A stretch of DNA of 64,000 nucleotides from NCBI GenBank assembly GCA_963741305.1, contig CAVUHL010000007.1, forward strand, positions 84,782 to 148,781. Direction: 5' to 3'. Numbering within the stretch: position 1 is the first letter of the stretch; every line of letters begins with the position of its first letter. The translations under genes were made by a program, and so were the position numbers. The notes under the pieces were generated by a model, which made no database searches, had not been told where the DNA came from, and saw only the letters and a list, made by a program, of their open reading frames with translations. Origin of the DNA: DATMER01 sp963741305. Lineage in GTDB: Bacteria > Acidobacteriota > Thermoanaerobaculia > Multivoradales > UBA5704. Positions 1 to 10,814 of the stretch are shown piece by piece.

Positions 1-155
1 AGGAGCACCGCAGACCGCCGAGAGCGCCCTCCGTCTCTGGCTCCATGCCCACCTGAGCCCCGCAGGATAGCTGCGGGCAGGCCGACACCTGCGACAAGGC
101 CCTCGGAGCAATCCGAACCGCGCTTGCCCTCTCCCCTGCACCCGGAGCTTCCTGA
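1..155 (+). pseudogene. 3' end of an alpha-solenoid protein (partial)
   Basis: The window opens inside a gene. Read with one frame change near position 65, this stretch ends in a peptide that matches, segment by segment, the C-terminus of the solenoid protein at 494-3444: a Leu-x-x-Trp-Leu-His-Ala-His-Leu segment, then a Lys-Ala-Leu-Gly segment and a stop at 153-155. It is therefore the tail of an upstream paralogue. The next gene starts five bases after the stop, the same tight arrangement as the downstream copies. No function can be assigned beyond membership of the array. Confidence 0.55.
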
Positions 156-159
156 CGCC

Positions 160-474
160 ATGGAAGCAAAAACTTTGGAGCAACGAGACTTCAGCCAAGA
201 ACGGATTCTGATAGGACGAGATCTCTGCCTATTTATCTTTCTTGGCAGCCCACTGGCCGGCCTCGCGTTCGGCCCTTGGCTGCTCCGTTCCTTCAGCGTT
301 TGCCATCTATTCGACCACCACGTTCCCGGCCGGGTTCGGGCGGCGCTGGCGTCCTTCGCGATCCCCGCGGTCTTGCCCTTGGGCGGCCTTGTCATCCCGG
401 TCTGGATTTTTCTTCGGCACCGCCTGGGGAGTGAGCTCGACCGGCAGGCAGCACGGCTTCGAGGATACACTTGA
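160..474 (+). CDS. Short membrane protein, truncated paralogue of the array (copy 0)
   Basis: A protein of 104 residues if started at the ATG at 160, which follows the solenoid stop directly; an upstream TTG at 124 would lengthen it. It holds two hydrophobic segments. Its second half, from His-Leu-Phe-Asp through Leu-Pro-Leu-Gly-Gly to the final Ala-Arg-Leu-Arg, aligns with the C-terminal ends of the full-length paralogues at 3441-5155, 5152-6901 and 6898-8619. It therefore looks like an internally deleted copy that kept only a start region and the last two membrane helices. Function unknown; the position says it belongs to the same coupled cluster. Confidence 0.6.
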   Translation: MEAKTLEQRDFSQERILIGRDLCLFIFLGSPLAGLAFGPWLLRSFSVCHLFDHHVPGRVRAALASFAIPAVLPLGGLVIPVWIFLRHRLGSELDRQAARLRGYT

Positions 475-493
475 TACAGCACCGGAGGTTTTC

Positions 494-3444
494 ATGACGA
501 TGTCCTCCTCCTCCCGCTATGCCCTGCGCGGCCTCATGGCCCATCTCCACGCGACAGGGAGCTGGCCCCGGCTTTTCGATCTCCTCGAGACGAAGCCATT
601 CCTTGCCGACCAGGTGAAGGGTCTGGGCGGCTTTCAGGCGTCCGGCGAGGATCTCGAAACCTATGCTCTCGCGGGTGCGATCGAGGCTCGCGATTGGCAG
701 CGCTTCCTCCACTACGCGGCTCTCGCTTTGAACCTCCGGGGTCTGGCCGAGGATCTCACCGAGCCGACGATTCTGCGCGCTCTGGCAGGCAGCAACTCGA
801 GTCTCTCAATCTCGCTCTGGACGCCGCCGGCCGGCTCGCTGATCCTTTCCTCAGGTTCAGGCACTCGCCGCCGTCGCGTCCGGATGCAAGGACGTCGACG
901 CGCAACAGGATGTGCTGCGACAGATCGAAGGCCGGCTCGACGATCTTGCGAGCGAAGCCCATGGACAGGCCTCCTTCGCTGAAGATCTCGTGGCCGTCGC
1001 CCGAGAAATCGGCCCCGATGTGCAGAGCAAATGGCCAGAGCTGGATTGACCGGCTCGCCTCCGGCCAGGGTGCGCAGGTCTGGCGGGCTGTCGCCGAACA
1101 ATGGTTGCAAGGAGGCGATGCCCAGGAGGAGGGGCTGTGGCAAGCCCTGGCGGCGATGGGAGACCCCTCTCAGATCCTCGCTCTTGTTCCCGCCGGGTTG
1201 GGAGCCATGGACCTGAAAGAACCGGCCGAGATCCTCGTGCGCCTGGAAGCTCTGCTTCCCGATCCCCAGGACCGGCAACGCGCCGGTGCGACTCTGCTCG
1301 GAGAGCTCGCCTGCCGGCATTCGGAGCGAGCTTGCACTGCCTGGGAGGCTTGGAACGCTCGTTCTCCCCTCGTCTGGTCTACGGAGCTGATCGACCGTGG
1401 GCGCGAGGTCCTCGGCCGATTGGCGCCTCAACGCATCGAGGAGATTGCCGCGTCGATCGAAGGCCCCTCGACACGCGCCGCGCTCCGGGTCGTGGCCCTG
1501 GAGGCCCGATGCACCTCCGAGGCCGCGTCGGCCGCCCTGGCCGAGCTGCGGAGCATGCCGGACGGCCCCGAAAAGCTCCACTGGAGCCTGCGCTATCTGA
1601 CCGCCCGCCCGGCGGAGCCGCAGGAAGAGGTCCGGCGCCAGGTCATTGCCGCCGGTCGCTACCTTCACACGATCGGCTTCACCGCCGAAGTCCGTGATAT
1701 CGCCGGTTGGCTCGACCTCGTGGCGCGCCACCTGCCGGACCAGATCAGCAGCCAGCTCGACTGCGTCCTGTGGTCGCCGGCGTTCACTCCGGAGAAGGTC
1801 CTGTCTCTTGCCGATGCGGCAACGCAGGACATGATCCTCGAGCTCCTGCTCGAGCGCGCCGAACGGTGTGCCGCAGCCTTATCCGCTACCGAAGCCGAGG
1901 GATTTGTACTGCGCAAAAACCTGATGATCCGCGCCACCTGCCGACTGTGTGAGATCACCGGGAGCCTGGAGGGTCTCGACTCGCGTCGCCACGAGGCTCC
2001 TGCCGGAGGAGGAGGATGAGCTCCGCTCGCGGCTGGCGCCACGTTTGGTGGTGCCTTCAAGAGAAAATCTAAGTCTCGCGGAAGAGGTCTGCGGCGGAAT
2101 CGGAGACCGCCGACTGCGGCTCGTCACGCTTCTGCGGAGCGTTCCCAGCATTCCCCCCGAGGCCCTGGCGCCGGCGAGCCTGTATGAGGCGCTCGCACGG
2201 ATCGAGAGCCTCCAAGACGAGTGCCATGGCCTCATGGCCCTTCTGGAGGCGCCGGCCGATCCGCGAGGGTTGCTCCAGCGTTTCGTGCTACCGATCCGCG
2301 ATCCCCTCATCCGGACACGCGCCATGCTCCGCCTGGCTTGCCATACCTTGGCTTTCGAGATCGCCTGCCATGCCCATCCCGACCGGCTGCTTCCGCTGGA
2401 GCTCGTACGCTGGATGATCACCACCGAGACCGACGAGGAGCTCGCCTCTCTGACCCCCGAGATCGCGGAGCTGGGTGCCGGAGCCGGCGGAAAGCGAGCG
2501 ACCACAGAGGTCCAGGAGGCGGCCCGACAACTCGCCGCCCTGGAGGTTGTCGAGTGGCCGGTGCGCCGTGAAGCCCTGGAAGGCCTGCTGGCCCGCGTCG
2601 CGGCGGGCCTCCTCCCAGACGCCGAAGCGGCGAAGGCTCTCGTCACCATCCTGCGCCTTCCCATCCAACTCCGACCCGAGACGGCCCGGCAGCAGCTCCG
2701 GCAACGATGGCACGAAATTTTGCCTCTCATCGCCGCCGCCGCAGACCGTCTGCCGGACAAGCATCGGCGGCCGGTCCGCCGTGCGCTTCAGGAAAGTCAA
2801 CGGGACTTCAGCCGCGATGCGGTTCTCCCGAAAATCTTCGCACTCTGCCTCGCCACGGCGGCGGAACGCGAAAATACCGCTGATTCGATCAGCACGGACG
2901 ACAACTCCGAACTCCAGGCTGCCCTCGCTTATCTCCTGACAAAACATTCACCCCGACTTGTTCCCGAGGTGGTCCGGCGGCTTCCCGTGCCGGACCGTGC
3001 AAGCTTGGCGCTGCGCCTGATTCGATATAGCTGGATACCGAAGGACAGGGCGCGTGAGCTCATGCCCTGTGTTGCCGGCGAAGCGAGTGAAGCTGAAACG
3101 GAAATCTGGTGCGGGCCGGAAAACGGTGATGAGGCCGCCTGGACCGAGAGAGCCGCTCTCTGGATCGCCGACGAGGGACCGCCTCCTTCCGATCCTCACA
3201 TCGAGCCGTTGCTTTCCCGCCTGTGGAGTGCTTCTGATCTCTGGCGGCCGGCTCTCGCCTGGGCCGTGCAGGACTCTCTGCGGCGGGGCGCCCTCGCGGT
3301 GAAGCGGTCTTGCGGGCCTGGCTCCATGCCCATCTTGCCCCCAGTCCGGGACGCGGTCAGCCGCAAGGTCTCGACGATGCGGCAGACGTGGAGAAAGCCC
3401 TCGGCCTTGCGCAGAGGCTCGGGCCGGAACGGAGCTCGATGTGA
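494..3444 (+). CDS. Alpha-solenoid (HEAT/TPR-like) protein, frameshift-interrupted
   Basis: The start ATG is preceded by GGAGG at 484-488. Roughly 980 residues of almost purely helical, Leu/Ala/Arg/Glu-rich sequence with no recognisable enzyme motif. The first 80 residues (Arg-Leu-Phe-x-Leu-Leu followed by Phe-Leu and an Ala-Leu-Ala-Leu-Asn-Leu-Arg segment) resemble the helical linker found before WD40 repeats in STAND ATPases, and a related segment opens the WD40 protein at 8688. The reading frame changes near 840-1045, 1980 and 3300, and protein-like sequence resumes each time, so single-base indels are likely. The stop at 3442-3444 overlaps the GTG start of the next gene, implying translational coupling. 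An adaptor or scaffold for the membrane partner is inferred, not shown. Confidence 0.6.
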
Positions 3445-5155
3445 GCGCTGTCGCCGATATGCGGACGCAACATCTGAGAAAATCGCGAGCCGCTGGCCCC
3501 GATACGCTTGGGATTACCGCGGGCTCGCGAGGTGGCTCAGCTTTGATGAGAGCTACTGGACTGCCGTCCTAGCTGTGGGGTTGCTCTTCTCTACGATCTA
3601 CCTCGACGTCCTGCTCTGGGCTCCCGGAGCAGGCCCTCTTCCAATCGTCGGCGAGCTCGGTGAGTCCCCCGCGGGGCGCGTACTCCTGGTGGTTCTCATT
3701 CTTTTCAACGGCTGGGTCGTTGACCGCCTGCTCTCAGCGCGGACACCTTCCTACCTGCGCGAGATCCTCTGGGTCCGCGTAACCCGGGCGATCCTCGCCG
3801 CGATCCCCTTGTTGGGCTTGGCGATGATCCCCCTCTGGCAGCGGCTCACCCGGATCCCTCCTTCATGGGCGTTCACAGCACGGTCGAAAACCGTCCTCAA
3901 CTTGGGAAAAAATCTGCCGGCTGGACTCGGACCAGAGGGCTTCCAGACGCGTATAGATACCCGGCTCAAATCCTGGTCCCAACGTCTTGCCCTCCAGATC
4001 GCCTGGCTCGTCGGGTGCCAGATCGCGCCCTGGTTCTCAGTGCTCTACCTTCTCGGCCGGGACCGGTCCCTGACCACCGTGATCGTGTGCGTCCTTCTGC
4101 ACGTGGCAGGCGCCGGCGCCGCGTTAGCGCACTCCACGCTTCGCAGCTCGCTGCTCCAGATGACTCCGGGCCGTGCACTGGCTTTCCGCCTTCTTCCACT
4201 CGGCCTGCTTCTGCCTGTTCCATTCTCGTTCCTCCCAGTGCTCCTGTGGCTCCCAGCCTCGGAAGACAAGAGAGAAGATCAAGGAGTCATTCAGACCCTC
4301 TACCGTACACGGGCGGCCCGCCGACATCCTCTCGCCGCCACCCGGAGGCCACGGCAGGAGGAGATCCTCGGCGGGAGCGCGCACCGCTGGCGCCAAGCCG
4401 CCGCAGGAAAGATCTTCCTACTCTTCCTCGAAAGCGCGGCGCTCTCCCGGCTGGCGGCGGCCTTCGGATTCTTTCTCCTTCCCGTCTGGGCCCTGCCCGA
4501 TCACATACTTCTTCTCCTAACCCTCCCGACGCTCCCCGGAGTTGTGCTGTTTCTCGTCGGAGTGGCGGGCCGGAGCCACAAGCGCTTTCCGCGCCTCGCC
4601 GCACTGGCCAACCACCCGTCCGGCGCCTCTTTGACCTTGGTCCCACCGGTGTTTCTGTTGGGCACTTTGAGCGGCGTTCTGGATGCATCGTTTCAAACAA
4701 ACCTCCTGGCAATTCTTCTCCTGATGGTCGGTTTCCTGGGCGCCAACGCTGCGCTCTTGGCTATGATCTGGTCCTTTGTCCTGAGTATCTTTTCCGGCAC
4801 ACCCGATCGTCCGTACACGGGGAAATTCGTCGCGATCTGTCTGTTCCTGATTCCAGTCGCCCTTTCCTCGGTGCTGGCTCGACCGCCGGTCTTTCTGGGG
4901 CTCACAAGCCTCAGCGTCTTGGTAAGTCCCTTTATGGGAATCGTGATCGCCACCCGATGGCTGGCACCGTTCCGCCTTCGTGACCTGAAAGATCCGCGCC
5001 TGCCCCTGCCCTTGCGGGCTCTTCTGGGAGGAATCGCCCTCACAGCAATCCTGCCCCTCGGCGCATTGGCTCTTCCGTGGTGGGGTCAGGTGCGCCACCA
5101 GCGTGGGCCAGAGCTCGACCGATGGGCCGCGCGCCTTCGGGAGTCCTCAGCGTGA
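3441..5155 (+). CDS. Multi-TM protein of the tandem array (copy 1)
   Basis: Starts with GTG overlapping the stop of the solenoid gene by four bases. The first 11 codons are out of phase with the rest, and one indel in the AAAA run near 3480 restores a continuous protein of about 570 residues. Around ten hydrophobic segments alternate with basic loops: a helical pair at the N-terminus, a large central cytoplasmic-like stretch, and a C-terminal pair ending in Arg-Trp-Ala-Ala-Arg-Leu-Arg. The same order is seen in the copies at 5152 and 6898. No transporter, protease or enzyme signature is visible. The stop again overlaps the next start. Best described as an unnamed membrane family. Confidence 0.65.
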
Positions 5156-6901
5156 GCGCTGACCGTCACGCCAGCCACGCCGCCGAGGTCTGGCGGCGGC
5201 ACCGCTTTACCCGCGGCGACATGAGCGGACGGCGCTTCTGGACCAGTTTGACGCTCGAGAACACAGCGTTGCTTGGGGTGTTGGTGTTGCTGATCCTGCA
5301 GGCATTTCTCGAAACTTCCCTACTCTGGTGGACTTGGCCTCAATGGCGCGGCTCCCGCGAGCTCTTTGGGGCGACTGCCTTGGGACTACTCGTTCTGGCG
5401 CCGGTTTCAGGCGCGCTCGTGGAACGCTACCTCTCCCACCGAACCCCTCCGCGGATGGCGTTGCGGCCCGGAGCCCGTCTCGCTCTCTGGATCCTGGGCA
5501 GCATTCCCCTGGCGGGCCTTCTTCTTATCTCGCTCACGCGGCACTGGAAGGACGGCGCATCCTTCCGAGCGTGGCGGCCCGTGGTGCCAGATCTCGATCT
5601 GGATGCGCCTTCGGCTCCTCTACCGCGCGGCTCGCTACGGCATTGGACCTATGCTTCCGGAGCCTTCGTAATCTGGTTGTTGGTCGCCAGCATTCTCTTG
5701 CCCTTGGCCGAATGTCTCTGGTTGGCGGAGGAAGGAAGGCGGACTTCCATTTTCGCGGTCTGCGTAGCTATCCATCTCGCCCAAGCCGGCTGCCTGGCAA
5801 TTTACGCCAGGTGCGATTCCAACTTCACTCACCAGTCGCGACGCTACTTGCGGCTGGCGCCTTGGCTCTGCCTCCTTCCTCTACCTGTACCGATTCTCGG
5901 CGTGACTTCCACACTGGGGCCGGGCATGATGGGTCCGCGCGAGAAGACTCTGATCTGGAGTGCTTATGACCAAGCAGGGCGCGTGCGGCGGCATTCGCGC
6001 TGGCTCGATCTGCGGCTGACCTTGCAACAACGGTGGCAGACTGGCTCCTGGGTCGAGCGGTGGATCTGGCCCGAAGGGCCTCGAGCTTCCACAACGGGAC
6101 GGCAGGGCCGAGGCGATGCGGCGGACCTGGATGCGCGCCAAGGCACTGCTGCTTCCGGTCGAAGCGAGCCTCGCGATCGGCTGGCTGGTTGCGCTTACCA
6201 GCTCGGGACCCAAGCCGGACTTCGATCCGATCGGCGATCCCGCGCTCCGTCCATGGCTGCTGGCCGCCAGCCTCCTCGCGGCGCTTGGCCTCTTGCACGC
6301 CGTGGCCGGGTTCTTTGGTCGCATTCTGCGCCTGCGGAATCCGGCGCTGCTCGGTCCCGCAGTTGCGGGCTTCTACCTGTGCATCACTCAGGCTGCGCTG
6401 GTGTTCGGGTTGCTGATGGGTCCTCTCGCCGCTCACGGGAGATTCCGCGACCTGGCGGTGCTTTCATTGCTCTCTGGGGCACTCATGATGGTTTCGTCGC
6501 TTCTGCTGATGGCGCTCTCGGATCTGGTTGCATCTGGGAACTGGAATCCGTTCGATTCGATCCCCTGGTCCTTCAGTCTGTTTCTTGTGGGTTTCCTACC
6601 GGCTCCGCTCGCCTGGTTTCCGGGACAGGCAACGACCGTCATCTCGGCTTTGACTCTGTTGACTCTGTTGAGCGGTCTTCTGCTCGCCTTGCGGTATCTC
6701 CCGTGGATTCTCCACCCGTTCACTTTGCGCCATCTGTTCGACCGGCGGCTTGTGAAGGGGAGCCGGGCCGCTCTGGCCCTCCCAGCCCTCATCGCCCTTT
6801 TCCCTCTCGGAGGAGTCGCTCTCCCCGATCTGGATTTGGAGACATTATGGCTCGCGGGAGGGGAGGGCCAAGCCGCACGCCTTCGGGACTCCTCGACATG
6901 A
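5152..6901 (+). CDS. Multi-TM protein of the tandem array (copy 2)
   Basis: The GTG start overlaps the previous stop (5153-5155). The N-terminal 40 residues (Ser-Ala-Asp-Arg-His-Ala, then Ala-Ala-Glu-Val-Trp-Arg-Arg-His) are nearly identical to copy 3. About 580 residues with roughly ten TM segments. A one-base frame change in the GGG run near 6080 splits the gene: before it the protein reads through a Leu-Asp-Leu-Arg-Leu segment, after it through Arg-Thr-Trp-x-Arg-Ala-Lys, exactly as in copy 3. The C-terminus differs from copy 3 after the last TM pair and carries the Ala-Ala-Arg-Leu-Arg tail of copies 0 and 1. Function unknown. Confidence 0.65.
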
Positions 6902-8619
6902 GCGCTGACCGTCACGCCCCCCACGCCGCCGAGGTCTGGCGGCGGCACCGTCCTACCGGCCGCGACATGAGCGGGCAGCGATTCTGGGTTAACATGACGT
7001 TCGAGACCGCGGCGTCCCTGGTTGGGGCGGTTTTTCTGATCCTGCAAATGTGTCTCGAACCTGCCCTCTGGTGGAGCTCGCCTCTCGGGCGTGTACCCCG
7101 CGAGCTCTTTGGGCAGATCGCCCTTGGGCTCCTCGTCCTGGCGCCGGCCTCGGGAGTGCTGGTGGAGCGCTACCTCGCCCGCCGGACGCCCCCGCGGATG
7201 GCGCTACGGCCCGGAGCCCGCCTCGCTCTTTGGATCCTGGGCAGTCTCCCCCTGGCGAGCTTTTTTATGCTCCCGCTCGCACGGCGTTGGATGGACGGCA
7301 CATCGGCCCGGATCTTGAGGCCCGTGGCGGCACGCCTCGATCCGGATGCGCCCCCGGCTCCTCTGCCGCGCAACTCGCCATGGCACTGGGCCTATGTCTC
7401 GGGAGCCTTCGGAATCTGGCTGGCGGTCACCGGCGTCCTACTGCCCCTGGCCGGCTGCTTCTGGCTGGCCGTGGGAGGCGAGCGCAAGGCAATCCTTGCG
7501 GCCTGCGCAGCCCTCCATCTCGCCCAGGCCGGCTGCCTGGCGATCTATGCTAGGTCCGATCTCCGCTTCACGCACCCGTCGCGGCGCTACCTGAGGCTGG
7601 CGCCGTGGCTCTGCCTCCTGCCTCAACCGGCGCCGTTTTTCGCCATGGTTCCCATGCTCTGGGCGGGAGCCGAAGGGCCCCGCCAGAAAACGTTGATATG
7701 GAGTGTCTACGCACGAGCCGGGAGCGTGCGCCAGCACTCGCAGTGGCTCGATCTGCGACTGGCCTTGCGGCAACAGTGGCAGGCCGGCTCCTGGATCGAG
7801 AAGTGCACCCTGCCTCAGGGGCTGGAAATTCCGCAAAGGGAGGGGAAGGCCGAGGCCGCGCGGCGAACCTGGATACGTGCCAAGACCCTGCTGCTCCCGG
7901 TCGAAGTGAGCCTCGCGATCGGATGGCTGGTGGCATTCGCTGGCTCCGGACCTGAATCGCCCTACGATCCGATCCGCGATCCCTTGCTCCGCCCCTGGCT
8001 CCTGGCCACCGACCTCCTCGCGGCGCTCGGCGTCTTGCAGGCGGCGGCCGGAAGCCTGGCTCACCTGCTGCGCCTGCGGCCTCCGGCGCTGCTCGGTCCA
8101 CCGGCCGCGGGTCTCTACCTGTTCATCACCCAGGCGGCGCTGGCTTTCGGGCTGCTGGCGGGACCGCTGGCGATCCATGGAGAATTCGGCGTCCTGGCGA
8201 AGCTCACGGTGGTCTGCGCAATCCTGACCACGGCGGTTTCCTTTCTCCTGATGGCCTTGTTGAGCCTGCCCGCCTCCCGGCCGGGGGTCTTGGCCGATTC
8301 GATTCTCTGGCCTCTGAGCCCTCTCCTCCTGATCATGCCGCCGCTCGCGCTCGCCCTGCTCCCAGGTCAGGCATGGATCGTCATCTCCGTCTTGATTCTG
8401 TTGATCCTCTCGAGCGATGTGCTGCTCGGCCTGCGGTATCTCCCGTGGATTCTCCATCCGTTCACCCTGCACCATCTGTTCGATCGGCAGCTTGGGTGGG
8501 CGTTCCGAGTCTCTCTGGCTCTCCGTGCCCTCATCGCACTTCTTCCACTCGGTGGACTCGCTCTCCCCATCTGGATTTGGGCACGTCGGCGGGAGGCATC
8601 GGAGGAACTTGTGGAATAA
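6898..8619 (+). CDS. Multi-TM protein of the tandem array (copy 3), intact
   Basis: An uninterrupted 573-residue protein starting at the ATG whose last bases form the stop of copy 2 (ATGA overlap). It is the best reference for the family: an N-terminal soluble segment of about 35 residues rich in His/Arg, TM pairs near residues 40-100, a loop with Pro-Asp-Ala-Pro, a TM pair near 160-250, a positively charged region around a Leu-Asp-Leu-Arg-Leu motif near 280, then five to six more TM segments from about 330 to the end. The last two flank the conserved His-Leu-Phe-Asp and Leu-Pro-Leu-Gly-Gly. It lacks the Ala-Arg-Leu-Arg tail of the other copies. It is the last member, 68 bases before the WD40 gene. 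Confidence 0.7.
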   Translation: MSADRHAPHAAEVWRRHRPTGRDMSGQRFWVNMTFETAASLVGAVFLILQMCLEPALWWSSPLGRVPRELFGQIALGLLVLAPASGVLVERYLARRTPPRMALRPGARLALWILGSLPLASFFMLPLARRWMDGTSARILRPVAARLDPDAPPAPLPRNSPWHWAYVSGAFGIWLAVTGVLLPLAGCFWLAVGGERKAILAACAALHLAQAGCLAIYARSDLRFTHPSRRYLRLAPWLCLLPQPAPFFAMVPMLWAGAEGPRQKTLIWSVYARAGSVRQHSQWLDLRLALRQQWQAGSWIEKCTLPQGLEIPQREGKAEAARRTWIRAKTLLLPVEVSLAIGWLVAFAGSGPESPYDPIRDPLLRPWLLATDLLAALGVLQAAAGSLAHLLRLRPPALLGPPAAGLYLFITQAALAFGLLAGPLAIHGEFGVLAKLTVVCAILTTAVSFLLMALLSLPASRPGVLADSILWPLSPLLLIMPPLALALLPGQAWIVISVLILLILSSDVLLGLRYLPWILHPFTLHHLFDRQLGWAFRVSLALRALIALLPLGGLALPIWIWARRREASEELVE

Positions 8620-8687
8620 TACCGGTTCAAATGGGCAGCCTCAGGAGAAGTGGGCAATGGGCTCACTGGACCGGCTGCTTCGGCACA

Positions 8688-10814
8688 ATGCCTAGCCAAA
8701 AAGAACTCTACGCCTATCTACACCTTCCCGAGCATCTTCACCAATTCGGGGACGAACAGCGGCTCCGCGAGCTTCTGGGCTCCTATTCCTTTCTGGACGG
8801 CAAAGTCCAGAGCCGGTTCGTTCCCAACTTGGTGGCCGACTACGACCTCCTGCCGGAGGATTCCTCGCTGCGGCTCATTCAGGCAGCGATCCGTATGTCG
8901 GCTCATGTCATCGGGAGCGATCCGGAACAGTTGGCGGGGCAACTCCTCGGACGGCTTCTCCACCGACGCGACGAAACAGAGATCGCGGTGTTCCTCGACG
9001 CGGCTCGGAAACGCCCTTCCCGCGGTCTGCTCCCTACGAGGGCGTCGCTGATCCAGGTCGGTGGGCCTCGGCTCATGACCTTCCCGAGGTATCGGAGCGG
9101 CATCAATTCTATCGCTTTGACACGGGACGGCGACCGGGTCGCCGCGGCCTCGGACGATCGCACGGTCCGCATCTTCAGCCTTGCGACAGGCCGCGAGCTC
9201 CGGGTCGTCCATGGGCACGGAGGCAGTGTGACCACAGTCAGGCTCACTCCGGACGGTCGACGCGTGATCTCGGGCTCAGCCGACCAAACCCTACGGTTCT
9301 GGGACCTGGAGAGCGGCGCGCAAGAAGCCGAAATCCCGACGGAAAGTAGTGTGACCGTCCTCGAAGTAACGCCGGATGGCAGTCAGGTGATGGCGGGCCT
9401 TGCGGACGGTTCCATCCAAGCGGTCAACCTCGCGACGGGAGCCGTGACACGGCTATCCGGCCACCGGAAGGGAATCAGGGGGCTCGCGTTCACACCAGAC
9501 AGCCGCCGTCTTCTCTCGGCCTCGGTGGATGGGGTCCTGATGATTTGGGACCTGGCGGAACGTACCGCCGAGGAATGCGACGGAAAGATTGGCCATTTCT
9601 CGGTGATGGTCGTAACTGCCGAGGGAAATCGCGCCTTCTACAATTCACCAGACAACACGATCGGCGTCTGGAGCTTGGCCGAACGGCGCCAAGTGGCGAA
9701 GTTGGAAGGGCACTGCCAACCGGTCTCGGCACTGGCTCTGAGCCGAGATGGCCGAACCCTGGCCTCCTTGGCGGGAGATCGTACGCTGAGACTCTGGGAT
9801 TCAGTGGAGGGGCGGCCGTTGCGCGTGATCCCGGTGAGTTGGACAGGCCCGCTTGCTCTCACCCCGGATGGCAGCCGAGCGTTGATCGGCCTGACGGTCT
9901 GGGATCTTTCGGTCTCCGGAGAAGCGCCTGAATTGGCTGAGGGTGGTACCGTCATCAACGCGCTCGCCATGGTGCCTGGCGGACGGTTGGTGATCTCAGC
10001 GTCGGCAGACCGGACACTCAAGATATGGGATACCGAAAGCGGCCGGGAGATCCGGACCCTGGCCGGGCACACCCGCGCGGTGGAGGCGGTCGCAGTGACT
10101 CCCGACGGCCGTCGGGCGATCTCCGGCTCGGCCGACTACACGATCAAGGTCTGGGATCTGGAGAACGGGAGAGAGCTCCGTACGATCACCGGACACGCCA
10201 GCGACGTCATGGCTGTTTCGCTCACTGCGGACGGCCAGCGGCTGGTCTCCGGCGGGATTCACTACGAGGTCAAAGTGTGGTCGCTGGAGAATGGGCAGGA
10301 GATCTGCTCTCGTCGCGGCAAGAGCGGATATCTCAACAGCCTTGCCGCGACTCCGGACGGGCGCTTCGCTGTCCTGGGTTTATATGACGAGAACGAGGAC
10401 AAAGATTGGCCTGTCATTTTCGACATCGAAGCCGGGCGGGAGGTCGGGCAACTGCGCGGGCACAGGGCCGCAGTGGAATCGGTTCTCGTCATCCAGGAGG
10501 GCCACCGGGTCCTGACGGGCTCCTACGATGCCACGGTTCGGCTGTGGGACCTCGCCACCCGCCAGGAGCTGCGGCGGCTGGAGGGACACGAAGAGCGCAT
10601 CGTGAGCCTAGCCGTGACCCAGGATGGCCGCTACGCCACTTCGGCCTCGACGGATGCCACGCTGCGGGTCTGGCACCTCGATACAGGCGAATGCCTGGCG
10701 ACTTTCCACGGAGAAGGATCTATCACCGCCTGTGCCCTCACGCCGGACGCACAACTCCTCATCGCAGGTGAAGACTCGGGACAATTGCACATCTTTCAGA
10801 TGCAGCGACCTTGA
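8688..10814 (+). CDS. WD40-repeat protein with a STAND-type helical N-terminus but no NTPase
   Basis: About 708 residues from ATG 8688. Residues 1-125 are helical, with a Leu-Arg-Glu-Leu-Leu, Phe-Leu-x-x-Lys-Val and Ala-Asp-Tyr-Asp-Leu-Leu pattern typical of the linker between the NTPase and WD40 repeats in bacterial NB-ARC/NACHT proteins. From about 130 to the end I count about 14 WD40-type blades (Gly-Ser-Ala-Asp and Trp-Asp-Leu-Glu-x-Gly signatures), enough for two seven-bladed propellers. The usual P-loop NTPase is absent, so this is either a truncated STAND protein or a free-standing sensor. Upstream, AGGAG with an ATG at 8657 gives only a 12-residue peptide. Propellers of this kind bind protein partners or act as ligand sensors; that role here is inferred. 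Confidence 0.8.
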   Translation: MPSQKELYAYLHLPEHLHQFGDEQRLRELLGSYSFLDGKVQSRFVPNLVADYDLLPEDSSLRLIQAAIRMSAHVIGSDPEQLAGQLLGRLLHRRDETEIAVFLDAARKRPSRGLLPTRASLIQVGGPRLMTFPRYRSGINSIALTRDGDRVAAASDDRTVRIFSLATGRELRVVHGHGGSVTTVRLTPDGRRVISGSADQTLRFWDLESGAQEAEIPTESSVTVLEVTPDGSQVMAGLADGSIQAVNLATGAVTRLSGHRKGIRGLAFTPDSRRLLSASVDGVLMIWDLAERTAEECDGKIGHFSVMVVTAEGNRAFYNSPDNTIGVWSLAERRQVAKLEGHCQPVSALALSRDGRTLASLAGDRTLRLWDSVEGRPLRVIPVSWTGPLALTPDGSRALIGLTVWDLSVSGEAPELAEGGTVINALAMVPGGRLVISASADRTLKIWDTESGREIRTLAGHTRAVEAVAVTPDGRRAISGSADYTIKVWDLENGRELRTITGHASDVMAVSLTADGQRLVSGGIHYEVKVWSLENGQEICSRRGKSGYLNSLAATPDGRFAVLGLYDENEDKDWPVIFDIEAGREVGQLRGHRAAVESVLVIQEGHRVLTGSYDATVRLWDLATRQELRRLEGHEERIVSLAVTQDGRYATSASTDATLRVWHLDTGECLATFHGEGSITACALTPDAQLLIAGEDSGQLHIFQMQRP

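Noticed and set aside
124..159. TTG start at 124 for the short membrane protein
   Set aside because: It would overlap the solenoid tail without a ribosome site; the ATG at 160 follows the stop closely, as in the other copies.
8373..8687. N-terminal extension of the WD40 protein
   Set aside because: The open frame overlaps the 3' end of membrane copy 3 in another phase and shows no STAND NTPase motif.
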